Shown here piece by piece: positions 47,486-58,849 of a DNA stretch of 64,000 nt. The position numbers and the translations under genes were made by a program. The stretch spans positions 113,255 through 177,254 of the forward strand of contig JAWUZG010000962.1 of assembly GCA_036785705.1 (NCBI GenBank). The letters run 5' to 3'. Each line of letters opens with the position of its first letter. Position 1 is the first letter of the stretch. Origin of the DNA: Acanthornis magna (taxonomy: Eukaryota; Chordata; Aves; Passeriformes; Acanthizidae). A model generated the notes under the pieces. That model searched no databases and was not told the DNA's origin. It saw nothing but the letters and a program-made list of their open reading frames with translations.

Positions 47486-48119
47486 TGTGAAAAACGAAGT
47501 TCACTCTCCTGTTGAAATTTAAAAGTTTAATAAAGGACAATAGGGGACAAAAACAATAAAGCAAAGAAACAGTGCTGGGTGCTTGGCCCTAAGCCAAAAG
47601 CACACCTGCCATTGAAGGCGTCGTCTTAAGTACTCTTTGTATTGCATCAGCCTCATGCCTATTCATAAGCATTCATGCATATTCAAACTTTTCTCAGAAC
47701 TATTTTGCATGTTCCAAGAACTGTTTTGCATGGCTCCTCCTTGGTCCCGCCTTTTTAGAGCATGCATGGTTTTGGCTGTGGTTTCTTCCAGTCTTGGTTA
47801 TCGTCTCCAGTTTGAGCTTTTCTCCATGGTCCTTGGATCTGGTTATGGCTGATAGTCAGGTATCAGTGTTGGGTCTTCTCTGTGCTGTTCTTTGGGTGTT
47901 ATCCAGTCAAGCAGGCAGTGTGGTTAGTAAAGGAAAGTCTTTTAAACTACCTCTATTAGTTATTTCACTACTATATCGAAATCTAGTTAATAACAGAAAT
48001 TAAAACATTGGTTATATACCTCTATCTTTATAACAAGACTACTTCTATATAAAAAGAATAAAACCATACACACAATGAATATCTGTGAAAAGCCAACACT
48101 ATATTATGTATTCATCACA
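47486..48119 (-). repeat. 3' LTR of the antisense provirus
   Basis: Perfect short inverted ends (TGTGA...TCACA) define 634 bp. On the minus strand the LTR begins immediately after a polypurine tract and carries an ATTAAA-type polyadenylation signal toward its end (plus near 47,530). TATATA-like sequence lies near 48,048. No 5' LTR partner exists in the window. Confidence 0.8.
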
Positions 48120-48120
48120 A

Positions 48121-48139
48121 TTCCCCTTTTTTGTTTTTT
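48121..48139 (-). other. Polypurine tract of the provirus
   Basis: On the minus strand a run of A and G with one C (ending AAAAAAGGGGAA) lies directly before the LTR start. This is the plus-strand primer site of retroviral reverse transcription. Confidence 0.75.
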
Positions 48140-48827
48140 ATAAATTATTTGGCTTGAGCAATGCATCTTGCTTTCTAATTTCCATTTCTCTCTGGTTCTT
48201 TTCACATATTATTTTTGCTTCTTCAAAGGGGTCTTCTCTTCGTTTCTTTAACACCATTATCTTTTGTGCTGTTTCAGATGTGGCCCATTTTGAGTCCATA
48301 GGTATTATTACTACTTGCATTCCTTGGACTACACTGGTGATTAGTCGAATAAAATAGGGAATTAAGCAAGGAAGAAATAACAAACCATCTGTTGCACATA
48401 AAAGGAAGAAGCCCAGCTTTTTCCACCATTCTATTCCTAATACTTTATCCCACCAGTTAGCTTTTAGCATTGATTCCCATCTTTGGGTCGGTACATGGGC
48501 TATTTTTCTGATATCTTTGTCTATATCTAAGACAGCATCCCCATTATCATCAATTTTCAAACAGTCCAATGTATTAAATTTTCCACAAACTCCCCCTTCT
48601 TCAGCTAATAAATAGTCTAAAGCCAACCTATTTTGATACACTGCGGCTCTTGTTTGCCTTTGTTGACTTGATTTTAATTCCAGTGCCCGAGCAGTTTTGT
48701 TGGTTATGATCTCTACAACAGCTTGAAGTCTTATAATTCGATTTAACATATAAATCGGGTTTCGATAACCCCAGCTCCCATCTTGTGCCCAGGTGGCTGG
48801 CCCATATGTTTCCAGTATGCATTCAGG
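48138..48827 (-). pseudogene. env: env transmembrane (TM) subunit of the provirus
   Basis: Open for 203 codons from an internal Met, with related sequence upstream to a TAG at about 48,826. It shows an immunosuppressive-domain-like and disulfide-loop region ([20 protein letters not shown], then a second Cys 8 residues after the first, followed by Leu rather than a third Cys). A membrane span follows (near [20 protein letters not shown]), then a long charged cytoplasmic tail. The loop lacks one cysteine of the usual three. The stop before it and the breaks in SU mean that no full envelope can be made. Confidence 0.75.
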
Positions 48828-49942
48828 AGGCTAGCCCTCCTCTCCCCATTTTTGAAACCCCCCGATCAGTTCTCTTTTGTTCCTTTTTAGGTCCTCGTAA
48901 ACTGGTACTCCTAATTGATCTCCATCTGGTCCTGGTAAAAGGAAAAATCCTGTCTGTATGATCCCCAGAGTGCAACTCCCTTTCCACCGGGGGGGTGAGT
49001 TTTGGGTATGCTCTTTTTCCACATATCCAAAATAGACCATCTGGTGCCTTCCAGTAATCCTTAAGCCTGTTGATTTATATTGTCCCAGAATTTGGATATT
49101 TCTGGGATTCCAAAATAGGGATTTTTGCCTGTATCATTACATTGAAAAAGCTTGATTTCGTTATTAAACTTGCAGGTTTTTTCTTTGGTTCCTTTCTGAG
49201 CCCAATACAGAGTTGGTTCCTCTGGGACCCACCCTATAGAACTTCCGTTACTAACTTCATATCTCTTACAGGGAGTATTTCCTACTTTGCTAAGGAAGTT
49301 TTCCCCAGTATGCCAAAGGCACTCTTCTCCTATCACTATTGAACTTAAAATCCACCCTTCTGGCCGGTTTTCTCCTTTCATGTTTGTTCGGTTCCATTTA
49401 AGAAGTTCTACAGGGCCTAGGCTAGTGCCCTTCCATGGCCATTCCTCTGTCATTAAAGCCCCACCACAGACTCAACAGTTGGTAATGTTTAGTTCCTTAC
49501 TTATTCTTTCCCCCAGTTCTACAAACAGGTTTTTCCCTACTCCTGAGATTTCCATTTCTTTTTCCAATTGTTGTTTGAGTTTTGTATACAAATCCTGACG
49601 TGGGGTTGATACAGGGTTGGATTGCTGGGTTGGTTTCACCTTTTTGTTTACTGTTTGTTCCTTTACCAAATCTTGGACTCGGTTACTAAGGGCAAAAGTG
49701 AAGCAAACCCATTTTTCCCCTTTTGGACATTTTTCTCCTAACCTACTACCACTTGTTCCTAAGTTTTCCGCAATCCAGTATCTTTTCCCGTTTTGTGTGC
49801 AAGTAGCTAATTTGGATGGATCATAGCATTGATTGCTAACATGAGTATGGGTAAAAAAAAGGAACCTCGGGTTCATTCCCAGTAAAGTGTCCAGTAGCAT
49901 TTGCAACACGATTTTGCTTATATCCCATAAGGGAAAAGGCAA
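48828..49942 (-). pseudogene. env: env surface (SU) region of the provirus, broken
   Basis: Three minus-strand segments (49,942-49,472; 49,453-49,061; 49,040-48,831) are envelope-like: Cys- and Asn-rich with several N-x-S/T sites. The first two are in the same frame, split by a TGA inside a C-x-V-C-G-G motif, the position of the gammaretroviral CXXC. The third is in a different frame, so a frameshift lies near 49,050, and a TAG ends it. No intact SU exists. Confidence 0.7.
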
Positions 49943-50093
49943 AGAATGAATGACACAAGGAGGAATAGTAGAGGTCCGGTATGGCTTATACCCCCACCTC
50001 CCATGCCTATGGGGTTGCTGCCCATAGCAGGGCTATAGAATCTTCTCGGTGGCAAGTACAGTGGTCAATCCGGTCTTGCCCTCTATTTCCTTG

Positions 50094-50459
50094 TCACTTC
50101 CTCCTTATTAGTTTCCAAGCAAATCGCCTTCGACACTTTTTAACTGTGGTTTCCCATTGTTCCTCGGGTACTTCCCATTCAACAGGTACTCGAAATTCCC
50201 ACCCACAGAGCAAAGTTATTATTTGAGTTAACCCTAGTTCTGTCTGGATAGGGAGTGAATTTCGCTCTCGACACTTCATGCAATGAGCTTGCCATTTTTG
50301 TGAATGACAATACCAGTTTTTCCCACAATGTATGCAGTTACATTTAACCCAGCTAGCATGTCCGATGAACCAGACAAGGTATGTGGTATGGCATTGAAGA
50401 AGGTTGTAGTATCTCCTTGAGATTAGGATACAGTCTATTTTCTTCTTTATATAAATCAC
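50094..50459 (-). CDS. Cys-rich open frame between pol and env of the provirus
   Basis: A 121-codon frame in a different register from the SU segments. It has closely spaced cysteines (CNCIHCG...C...C..C over about 27 residues) and a basic end (KKCRRRFAWKLIRRK). It starts with a Lys-rich stretch unlike a signal peptide. It could be the 5' end of env out of register, or an extra small reading frame. I recognise no family. Confidence 0.4.
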   Translation of the reverse strand: MIYIKKKIDCILISRRYYNLLQCHTTYLVWFIGHASWVKCNCIHCGKNWYCHSQKWQAHCMKCRERNSLPIQTELGLTQIITLLCGWEFRVPVEWEVPEEQWETTVKKCRRRFAWKLIRRK

Positions 50460-50647
50460 AGGCTAAGGCTAAAACGTAAGGACCCTTTGTTCGAAATAGT
50501 CCTGATCCTCCAGTTTGGGGTGGAAGTATTCCTCCCCAAGGCGGGTATCAGAGGTTTCTCAAAACTTGTCCAGATGGCACTTGAAACCGCTGATATAAAC
50601 TTGACCTTATTTTCCAATTATTTGTGATTCTCGGTACCTCCCTTGGA

Positions 50648-53157
50648 TCATTTGGGTCTTCCCAGTTCATTACCACCAAGTCCTCTCTTAAGAGTCAACC
50701 TGGTATCGCCTGGCTTAGAGGTTAGAGTCCACTCCTTAGGTTCTTCCACAGGTCCTTTAATTCTGCTGGCGTGGATCCATCCTCTTTCCCTGGTCCGGAT
50801 CGCTGCCTCAGTTGTCAGTAGTACTTGAAAAGGACCTTCCCATTGTGGGGTTAAAGATTGTTCTCTCCACAATTTCACTAATACCCATTCCCCTGGTTGG
50901 ATATTATGAATTTTAAATTCTAAGGGAGTGGTTTGAGGGATTATCCCTTTTAACCGCAAATTTTCAAGTGTTTTTGCAGTGGTGATGACACATTTTCTAA
51001 CACTCATTTCCTCTTCTTCATAAGTAGCAGTTTCATGTTGTGTGGTTAAAAAAGGCAACCCAAAGATTCTCAGTAGAGCCAATGGTAAACATTTTACCCA
51101 GGACATCTGTGTTTCAATCATCAGTTTTGTTAGAGCTCTTTTTAAAGTCTGGTTCATTCTTTCTTCCCGGCCCGAACTCTGTGGATGCCATGGGGTATGT
51201 GATTCCCATTTTATTCCCTACTGTACTACTATTTGTTGTAGTACATTTGAAGTAAAATGTGTTCCTCTATCTGAGTCTATTCTGTTAACCATTCCATATC
51301 TGGGAATAATTTGTTCTAAAAGGGTTTTACATACTACATTAGCTGTAGCTCTGACAGTGGGGACAGCTTCCACCCAATGAGTTAAATGATCTATTATTAC
51401 TAATAAAAATTTCCACTTCTGTACTTGAGGGAGTTCAGTAAAATCTACTTGGATACTTTGAAATGGTTGCAGAGCTAACTCGTGACCTCCTGGGGTTGTT
51501 TTTCTCATTACCTTTTTATTTACTTTTTGACAAGTTATGCATTTCTCAGTTACTTGCTTTGCTAATCCAAAGACCCCAATGCACCCATAATTCCTTAAAA
51601 AGTGATCACACAAAGCCTGAGTACCCCAATGAGTCTTTTGATGCAAGCCTTCTAATACTTTTCTAGTAAGCGGTTTATTAAGTAACTGCCTTCCATCAGG
51701 GAGTTTCCATTTGCCAGATGGATCTTGCTTTCCCCCGATCTTACTTAATTCCTTTTCTTCTGCTTCACTAAATTTTGGAATTTCCGGTTCTTCCTTATCT
51801 GGAGTCAAAATTAACAAGATTTTTTTGGTCCCATTCTCTGCTGCATCTTTAGCTTCTTGGTCTGCCGGATTATTCCCTCTTATTTCTGGGGTCATTCCCT
51901 TTTGGTGTCCCTTAACATGTACTACTGCTATTTCTTCTGGCAACTTTAGTGCTTCTAAAACCTCTAAAATCAGTCCTTCATGTATTAATCCTTTTCCCTT
52001 AGAATTTAGTAATCCTCTTTCTTCCCAAATTTTCCCAAAAGTATGTACTACTCCAAAGGCATATTTTGAATCAGTATATATGGTTCCTTTTTCTTTTGCT
52101 AGATATTCCAATGCTCTCTTTAGAGCACATAATTCACAAGATTGAGCTGACCAATGTGAAGGCAATTTCCCTTTTTCAATAGTCTGCATATTTTCTCCGT
52201 CTACTAAAGTATATCCTGACATTCTTTTTCCTTGTAGGCATCTAGATGAACCATCAACATATATTTTTCTCCCTTCTGGGAGGGCCTGTTCTGCTAGATC
52301 TTCCCAAACCTTAGTTTGATATTGTATAATTTCTGAGCAGTTATGTATTAAATCACTTTCTGGTTCTCCATATAAAAATTGAGCTGGGTTTAAACTTTTG
52401 TCTACTTCTAATGTCAAGTCATCACTGTCTATTAGAATTGCTTCATATTTTAACATTCTGCAATCGGTTAACCATTTTTCAGCTTTCTGATTTAACACGC
52501 TCCTGACTGCATGAGGACTATGCACAATTAACTTGCTTCCAAAAGTAAGTTTACGACTCTCTTCTACTCGAATGGCAGTAGCTGCTATAGCTTGTACACG
52601 CACTGGCCAGCCATGGCTTACTGGATCTAGCATTTTAGATAAATAAGCTATTGGCCTTTTCACTCCTCCCCATTCCTGAACTAAGACTCCATGGGCTACT
52701 CCACTTTCTGCATTCACATACAGATGAAAAGGTTTTTCTAATGAGGGTAAACCCAAAGCAGGTACTGAGGCTAGCTTAATCTTTAGTTCTTCTAATTTAA
52801 TATCATCTTTAGTCCATTTTATATTGTTCCCCTCTGTCAATTTTTCGTACAAGAATTTTACTGCCTTTGTATACCCTTCAATCCACAGTCTACAATGTCC
52901 CAATAATCCAAGCAGCCTTCTAACTTCCTTCTTTGAAGAAGGAGGGGGGAGAGATAAAATCCCCGCAATCCACTCAGGATTTAGTTTTTGGCTTCCTTTA
53001 CTTATTAAATGACTGAGATACTTTACTTCTGATTCCACAAATTGTAGTTTTCCTTTTGATACTCTTAATCCTTTTTCCCCAAGAAAGTTTAAAAGTTTGA
53101 TAGTAGTCTCTCTAACTTCTGTTTCAACTTCCCCTGATAAGAAAAGATCATCAATTT
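50648..53157 (-). pseudogene. pol: pol of the provirus: end of RT, RNase H, integrase
   Basis: From about 53,157 down: the end of RT after its catalytic DD (EVKYLSHLISKG), the connection domain, RNase H (KIYVDGSSRCLQ; TIYTDSKYAFGV), then integrase. Integrase has an HHCC zinc-binding N-terminus (H...H ... CITCQ), catalytic core Asp residues (VDFTELP and IDSDRGTHFTSN) and the Glu region (PQSSGREERMNQ). A C-terminal domain rich in Trp ends near 50,648. A single in-frame TAG (51,218-51,220) splits the core between the second Asp and the Glu. The remaining frame is open for about 606 and 190 codons, so the insertion is not ancient. Confidence 0.85.
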
Positions 53158-55174
53158 AGGTTTCTCAGCTGAAGGATATTGCAGGTGAAACTTGCTTCGA
53201 GAGAAAATCCCAATAGGTGTATTTTGTTTTAAACTAATTATTTTTACCTGGAGTCTGAACACATGAGCAAAATGCACCTCTCCACCTAATAATCAATTTT
53301 GACACCAAGCCATCCTGAGCACTAGATGAATCACCAGGTGAAGGGAAAAGAAGCATTTGGCCCTCTTCCAACAGCATTTCATGGTGCCTAGATATGAAAG
53401 TCTTTGACAAAACAATGCTTTTCCTGTATTTGAAATTGCAGCACATATTCATAATCTCCCAAGACAATAACCAGGAGTCTGCAAGTGTGATGCAAAGAGA
53501 AGTAGTAGAAATCAGAGGATCCTTTAGTTTTTGGTTTACTAATTTAGCCTGGGACTGGAAAGAACTCTAGAGCAATGATTATAGAGTAGTTATTTCCTGT
53601 GTTTGTGAAGATATGCATTTTCTTTCTTACTTTCTCCTCCCTCCCACCCCCATGCCCCATGTGGCATGGATCCTTTAAGTTTTAAGAGATTTTTTTCTTT
53701 GGGTCCTTCTTTAATATTAGTAAGCAGCAATTGATTACTTACCCAAGTGTGCAGTAACTGAACAAACCCGAACAAGTACATTGCCATATAATGAAGCGAT
53801 CTTAAATAAGGGTATTAAATTCTGAGCAGTCATTCTGTAGGAAAAGACAGATGGAGATTAAGAATGTAGTAGGAATAAGAAAATGATGACATGACTGTAG
53901 GAAGTGTTTTTCATGTATATTGGTATAGCAATTAGTGACTTGCTCATGCAGCCTTTCAGAAAGGGTGGCCTAAGTGAGACTTGTAGTTCCTTCTTAGACT
54001 CCTTGATGCTTCGATCCTGTAGTTAAAATTTGGCACATTGCTATTTAATGGTATAGCAAGGTGCTGCAGACTCATCTCCAAATTAGTTAAAAGAAATGGA
54101 GTTCATTTTCATTCCTGCTGTTTCTCTCTCTGTGTGCTAAGGATTGTTGCATTTAAGTGTTGGAAACCTACTTTGAATAGGAGAGGGAATTTAGTTCGGG
54201 GATGAACCCGTTCATCCATTTGGGGAAAATTTTCCTGCAAGGTAAAAGATTTCAAAATTATGTGCTGGAGACTCTAGTTTAAAATTAATGTTTCTGGAGT
54301 ATTATAGTTGAAAATGTGCAATTATTCATGATAGAATTGGAAGTAATAGTACACTGTTTTCATCTGTATCTTAAAAAGCCATGCTTAATTAATCTTGTGC
54401 TTTCCTGTACAAAATGTGGTCTCCCAAGCTTTCAGTCGTTTTTACATTATGGTTGTACATTCAGAAAAATTACTCTTTCACATTAGTCAGTTGGTGTCAC
54501 CTTTCCCCAAGCCATTCCGGTCCATTCTGCGTGCTTCCTCATTCCACTGCCTTTTCTCTCATGTCTCCTCTTCTTCTCATCTTATTTCTTTTCATATTGA
54601 TTTTTTCCCTCATGCTCTTATTTTGTGTGCATTTCTTCTCTGGTTGTCACTTTACAATCAGCTGCAAACGGTGTCTTATTTGCTTCTGTGTCTTCTGTTA
54701 TGACAATATGCTGAAGAGTTGTGTTAAGGTGCAGGATATTTTGTAAGATTTGTTCAGGGCAGGTGCAAGGGATGTGGTGACTGACCTGATTTTCCATGGA
54801 TTGGTCTATGGAAAGGAAAAGGTGAGGAATGTCCTGACAGTGGATGTGAAAAATGGAAGTTTAGAAAAAGCAGGTAGAAAAAAAAAAATCAAGGAAGTGA
54901 GTTATAGGGATCAGCACAAGAGGAAATACTTGATCATTTGAAATGGAATGAGAAAGTGGGGACAAGGGATTTTGATGTTGCTGATGGAAGCTGCTGTTTC
55001 TGCTGAATCAAGCTTCTGAGGGGTCCCTTGTCTTTTACACAGGTTGTCTGAACTAACCTTTGTTGTTTTCAGATTATCCAACAGCTGTTGGAAAACTTAG
55101 AAAAAATGATTCATAAGCTTGGCCCTAAGTGATTGTGTTTTTTCATGAGGTGCTATTTTTTTTCATTTTGACAG

Positions 55175-55320
55175 AGGTCCAGCTAATACATTTTAAGGAA
55201 TCAAAAGTGTCAAACTATTCAGTCTTGCTGTTAAGTGAAGACAAAAATGTTCTATTTGTAGGAGCCAGGGAAGTGATCTTTGCCTTAAATGCAGTGAATA
55301 TTGCTGAGAAGCAGCACGAG
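55175..55320 (+). CDS. SEMA4D: SEMA4D-like exon 2
   Basis: Acceptor TTTTGACAG, donor GAG|GTATGC. Two bases complete a Glu codon, then 48 codons follow. It reads VQLIHFKESKVSNYSVLLLS and EDKNVLFVGAREVIFALNAV, the start of the sema beta-propeller. Human has NYSALLLSEDKDTLYIGAREAVFA. Intact. Confidence 0.9.
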
Positions 55321-56052
55321 GTATGCCTTTTAATACATTATCCTCCATGTAAAAATCATACTCCAAATTTGACTTAATTTCCTGATATCAGTAGCATTGC
55401 ATTTTAGGCAAATAGGTATCTGAAAGAGAAATTACTCTGTATGGGCTACTCCAATACTATTTCTGGAAGGTTTTACAGAGTAAAAGAGAGGAAGAAGGGA
55501 GAGCTTAGATATAAACAAGTCATTAGAGGTCTCCTTGGGTGTTTTCTTACTGTCAGGAGTGGGCTGTCTTCTGTTAATCTGAATTTTCATGGGTGGTGGT
55601 GGGCACTTTCACCAGCATATAAAACATAGCTGTGAAGTTGTATTCAGTATAATGAAAATTGGTCCAGTAAGTTTTCTTGGATTCCTCTCCCCCAAGTGTT
55701 TTTTATTCAAGTCTTAGGAAGTACTTCAAATTGCAAAAATACTTAAACCAATTGCAGTTTCATTTCCCTAAGGCATATGGTAATGAAAAGTTTGTTAGCA
55801 ATTTGTGGGGAATTGTCATTATGAACCCAAAAGACGGTAGTTCAGTTCTGCTTAAGGCACATGGATTTCAAAATGTCACCTCCCTGGGAAAAATGGCTTT
55901 GAACCTTGAAATGCTGCCTGCAAAATGTCTTGCATTTGCTCTAGATAGTATTAGGATTGCCTTTTCTTATGTGGGTCACTGCAAGATTTTCAGACCTTGC
56001 ATTGAATTCAAGTACTTTCAATGTGCTTTTTGTTGCATGTTTTTTCACTTAG

Positions 56053-56115
56053 TTACACTGGAAGGTCACAGAAGATAAAAGGACTCAATGTGTACTCAAG
56101 GGCAAATCAGAACAG
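56053..56115 (+). CDS. SEMA4D: SEMA4D-like exon 3
   Basis: Acceptor TTCACTTAG, donor CAG|GTATGT. Twenty-one codons, LHWKVTEDKRTQCVLKGKSE then Q, match human VYWKVSEDKKAKCAEKGKSK. Both ends are in phase 0. Intact. Confidence 0.85.
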
Positions 56116-58449
56116 GTATGTACTTTTATTGAAAGTTGAGAAAGATCTTGCACATTTTACTTCAAGAGGAGTGACGTTAAAAGAAGAATTTGTCCAACTG
56201 TTTGAAATTAAAATGTCAAGATAATCACTTAAATTTTTTTTATTAACTTGAGCGTTAGAAACAATGCTTAGTCTTTTTTTAAAAATTCTTAGTTCTTCAT
56301 TTTTTGTTGTTGAATATTATTTGAATGTTCGAAAACATGAACACACCGTGATGTGTGCTTAACGTTCATGGTTTTCCATTAAGACAATAAAAGATACAGC
56401 TTTCACTGAAGTAATTGATAGCAACTGTTGTGTTTTGTTACTGCAATAATTCCGTCAACGCATTTGATTTAACGGAATGAATGATTAATTTGAAATGCTT
56501 TGCTTTAGAGCATAGGGGCTTTTTATTAGGCCAGTGTATTTTTTCACTAAGTGCAGATCCGTGTGTTGTGTTGCTTGGCGGGTGTGACTCAGAGAGCAGC
56601 CAGACCTGCCAGCTCGGCAGGGTCCCGTGGTGTTTGTGGGAACCACTGACTCCGCATGACTGCCAGGAGCTGGCCTGCTCCTTTTGCCTCTCTGTGGAGA
56701 TGATTTACTCGAGCTAGTTGTATGTGGATGTACCTTTCTGTTTTGTAATACTACTTCATTTAGTGTATTTGTGCAATACCACTCATGCAGTAAAGCCGGG
56801 ATTTGCTGGGCAAGACTGATGGTCAGGCCTTTAGCACAGGTTTGAAAGTAGAAGTCTGCAAGTGCTATGAATACAAAAAGCAGACCTACTCTGCACTTGA
56901 GGGATGTGATGCTCGAACTTGCAGCTTCTTTGGTTCACACTGTTAAAAAACCCCAAATGCTGCATGCAGGCCTGATAGTTCCCCTGCATTCATATGCTTC
57001 ATCAGGGTGGAAGTGGCTCTCTCCCTCTGACTAGTGACTTCTTTTCCTTGACTGAGCACTGGTGACCATCAGGACATTATTGGTACATGAGGTGTGGCAG
57101 CCATTTAAAGTCTGTTTCCTCCTTGTCTATCTGTTCAGGATGGGATCAGAGAATATTATTTTTGTTTTCCAGTTCAGTTGGGGTTGCTACTAGTAATACT
57201 CACATACAGCTGTGATGAATATGAGATACGATTTTCTCTTCTATGTATGTGCATATGTTTAGCAGACTGTCTGTGAATCTCCACAAGTTCTCTCAGAAAT
57301 TATTGGGGTATACTGCAGACCCCATTAATACATCTATTGACAGAGCTCTGAATTAATTTTCTTTTATTTTTTCCTGCTCCCAGTTTAGCAACTGACACTT
57401 ACTGCCAGCCATGCTTTTTCCTCACTGTACTTCTGACCTTCTAGGAGTCAAGTTTATGTTGTAGCCATGATGTTTTGCACAGCGCAATAGTTTCAAAAGA
57501 GTCAAGGTATTAAGCCACTACTCCTATTTCTTACACTTCTCACTTACAGTTCTCTCCCCCACCCATCAGCACTGTGCTGTATAATGCCAGCAGAAAGCAT
57601 TCATGAAGCTGTTCAAGGGCCTGGTCTGGCAGAAAACTGGTTTTACTCTCTTCCCCCCCTGCAGTTTTCTCCCATACAGTCACAGAAATACCTAGTTTGT
57701 CTCATGAGAAGGAACAGTAAGGCCAGAGCTTAAACTTGCTTAAGAAGTCCGTGGAACAACAGTTCAGTGTTGGGGTCTGGCAGTGTACCAGAAAGAATTA
57801 AGGGCTGTTGTTGATTCTGGGTTTTTTCACTCTTTTTAAGTGGGTGTTTAGAGTTGTTTTACTTCATTATTATTCTGAATTTTTATTGTATCCTTTATTA
57901 AGGGTTTTGCTCAAACTCCTTGTTCTATTTTAGAGCAAAAGATATTAAGGAGCTTCCTTGGATGATATCAAGGACTGGGAAAAAAGAAAAAAGGATGGCT
58001 CTAAGTGACAAAGCTTTGTAGCTAATTTAAGGGTATCAGAGGTTTTGCACTTAGGAAACAACCTTGGCTGTCACTGTTTCATCGAGGTGTACAAGGGCTG
58101 ACAAAGTCCAAAAGTCCCTTCACGTTTAGCTAGTTGTTCCCATGGATTGGATGTGTGTTTGGAGCTTGTCCTTCCATCAAACAGGGGATGGACCCTGCTG
58201 AGCATGGTACCCTGCTAGGGTAATGTGGCAGCTGCCCACTCCTGGCTGGAGGAAACAGCTGCTGCAGGATTGATTAGAGTTCCTGGAGACTGTGGGGAGA
58301 TGGTGTCCCAACGTCACGTGTGTGTCATGCGGGCTCGCCGCTGTGATGTGGCACAAGTCGTGGCGATGGACGAGCTGGCAGCACATTGTTTGTTTATGTT
58401 GGAATGTGGAGACTGTGGTTTGTCAGAGCTAGTCCTTTCCTCATCCTCT

Positions 58450-58745
58450 GTTGTTGTTCTGATTTTCTGATATTCGTGGAGGTTCGCGGAAGCTCGCAGG
58501 GAAGTCAGGCAGGCAGCACACAAGATGGCGAAAAGAGAAACTTTATTTACAAGAACTTCTTTATATATCCATTAATAGTCTAATAATTATTGGCTGATAG
58601 TTTTTCCACCCCCTATAATGATTGGTTACAATGCTGAAGTGTCCAGTACCAAAACAATGAGATTAGAAAGCACAAGAATGCAAGTTATCTCTATTCTCCA
58701 TGAGAAAGAAGAGAAAGATTTTAAAACAGTGCAACTCCACTCTGT
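58450..58745 (-). mobile_element. LTR-like element abutting semaphorin exon 4
   Basis: On the minus strand AATAAAG (plus 58,542-58,550) precedes a GC-rich R/U5-like part, and an AT-rich U3-like part with CCAAT lies above it (plus 'attggttacaatg'). This is the arrangement of a minus-oriented ERV LTR. Its right side runs almost to the exon 4 acceptor, so the polypyrimidine tract of that acceptor is weak or partly element-derived. Ends and family were not fixed. Confidence 0.5.
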
Positions 58746-58750
58746 TACAG

Positions 58751-58849
58751 ACGGAGTGTCGTAATAACGTGCATGTCTTGCAACAGCTGAATGATACTTT
58801 TCTCTGCGTGTGTGGAACTAACGCATTTCGGCCAAGGTGTGATTACCTG
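58751..58849 (+). CDS. SEMA4D: SEMA4D-like exon 4
   Basis: Acceptor CTCTGTTACAG, donor CTG|GTAAGA. Thirty-three codons, TECRNNVHVLQQLNDTFLCV then CGTNAFRPRCDYL. CGTNAF.P.CD is a conserved semaphorin block. Intact. Confidence 0.9.

Larger units (their letters stand above)
47486..53157 (-). mobile_element. Endogenous gammaretrovirus-like provirus, 5'-truncated
   Basis: In minus orientation the order is partial RT, RNase H, integrase, a Cys-rich frame, env SU, env TM, polypurine tract and 3' LTR. The gag gene, protease, most of RT, the primer-binding site and the 5' LTR are absent. Homology starts abruptly at the DD of the RT catalytic motif near 53,157. It sits antisense in the first intron of the SEMA4D-like gene. 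Stops in pol and env and at least one env frameshift show that it is defective. The integrase and RNase H are gammaretrovirus-like; the TM protein has the long ISD and CX7C form seen in avian elements. Confidence 0.85.
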
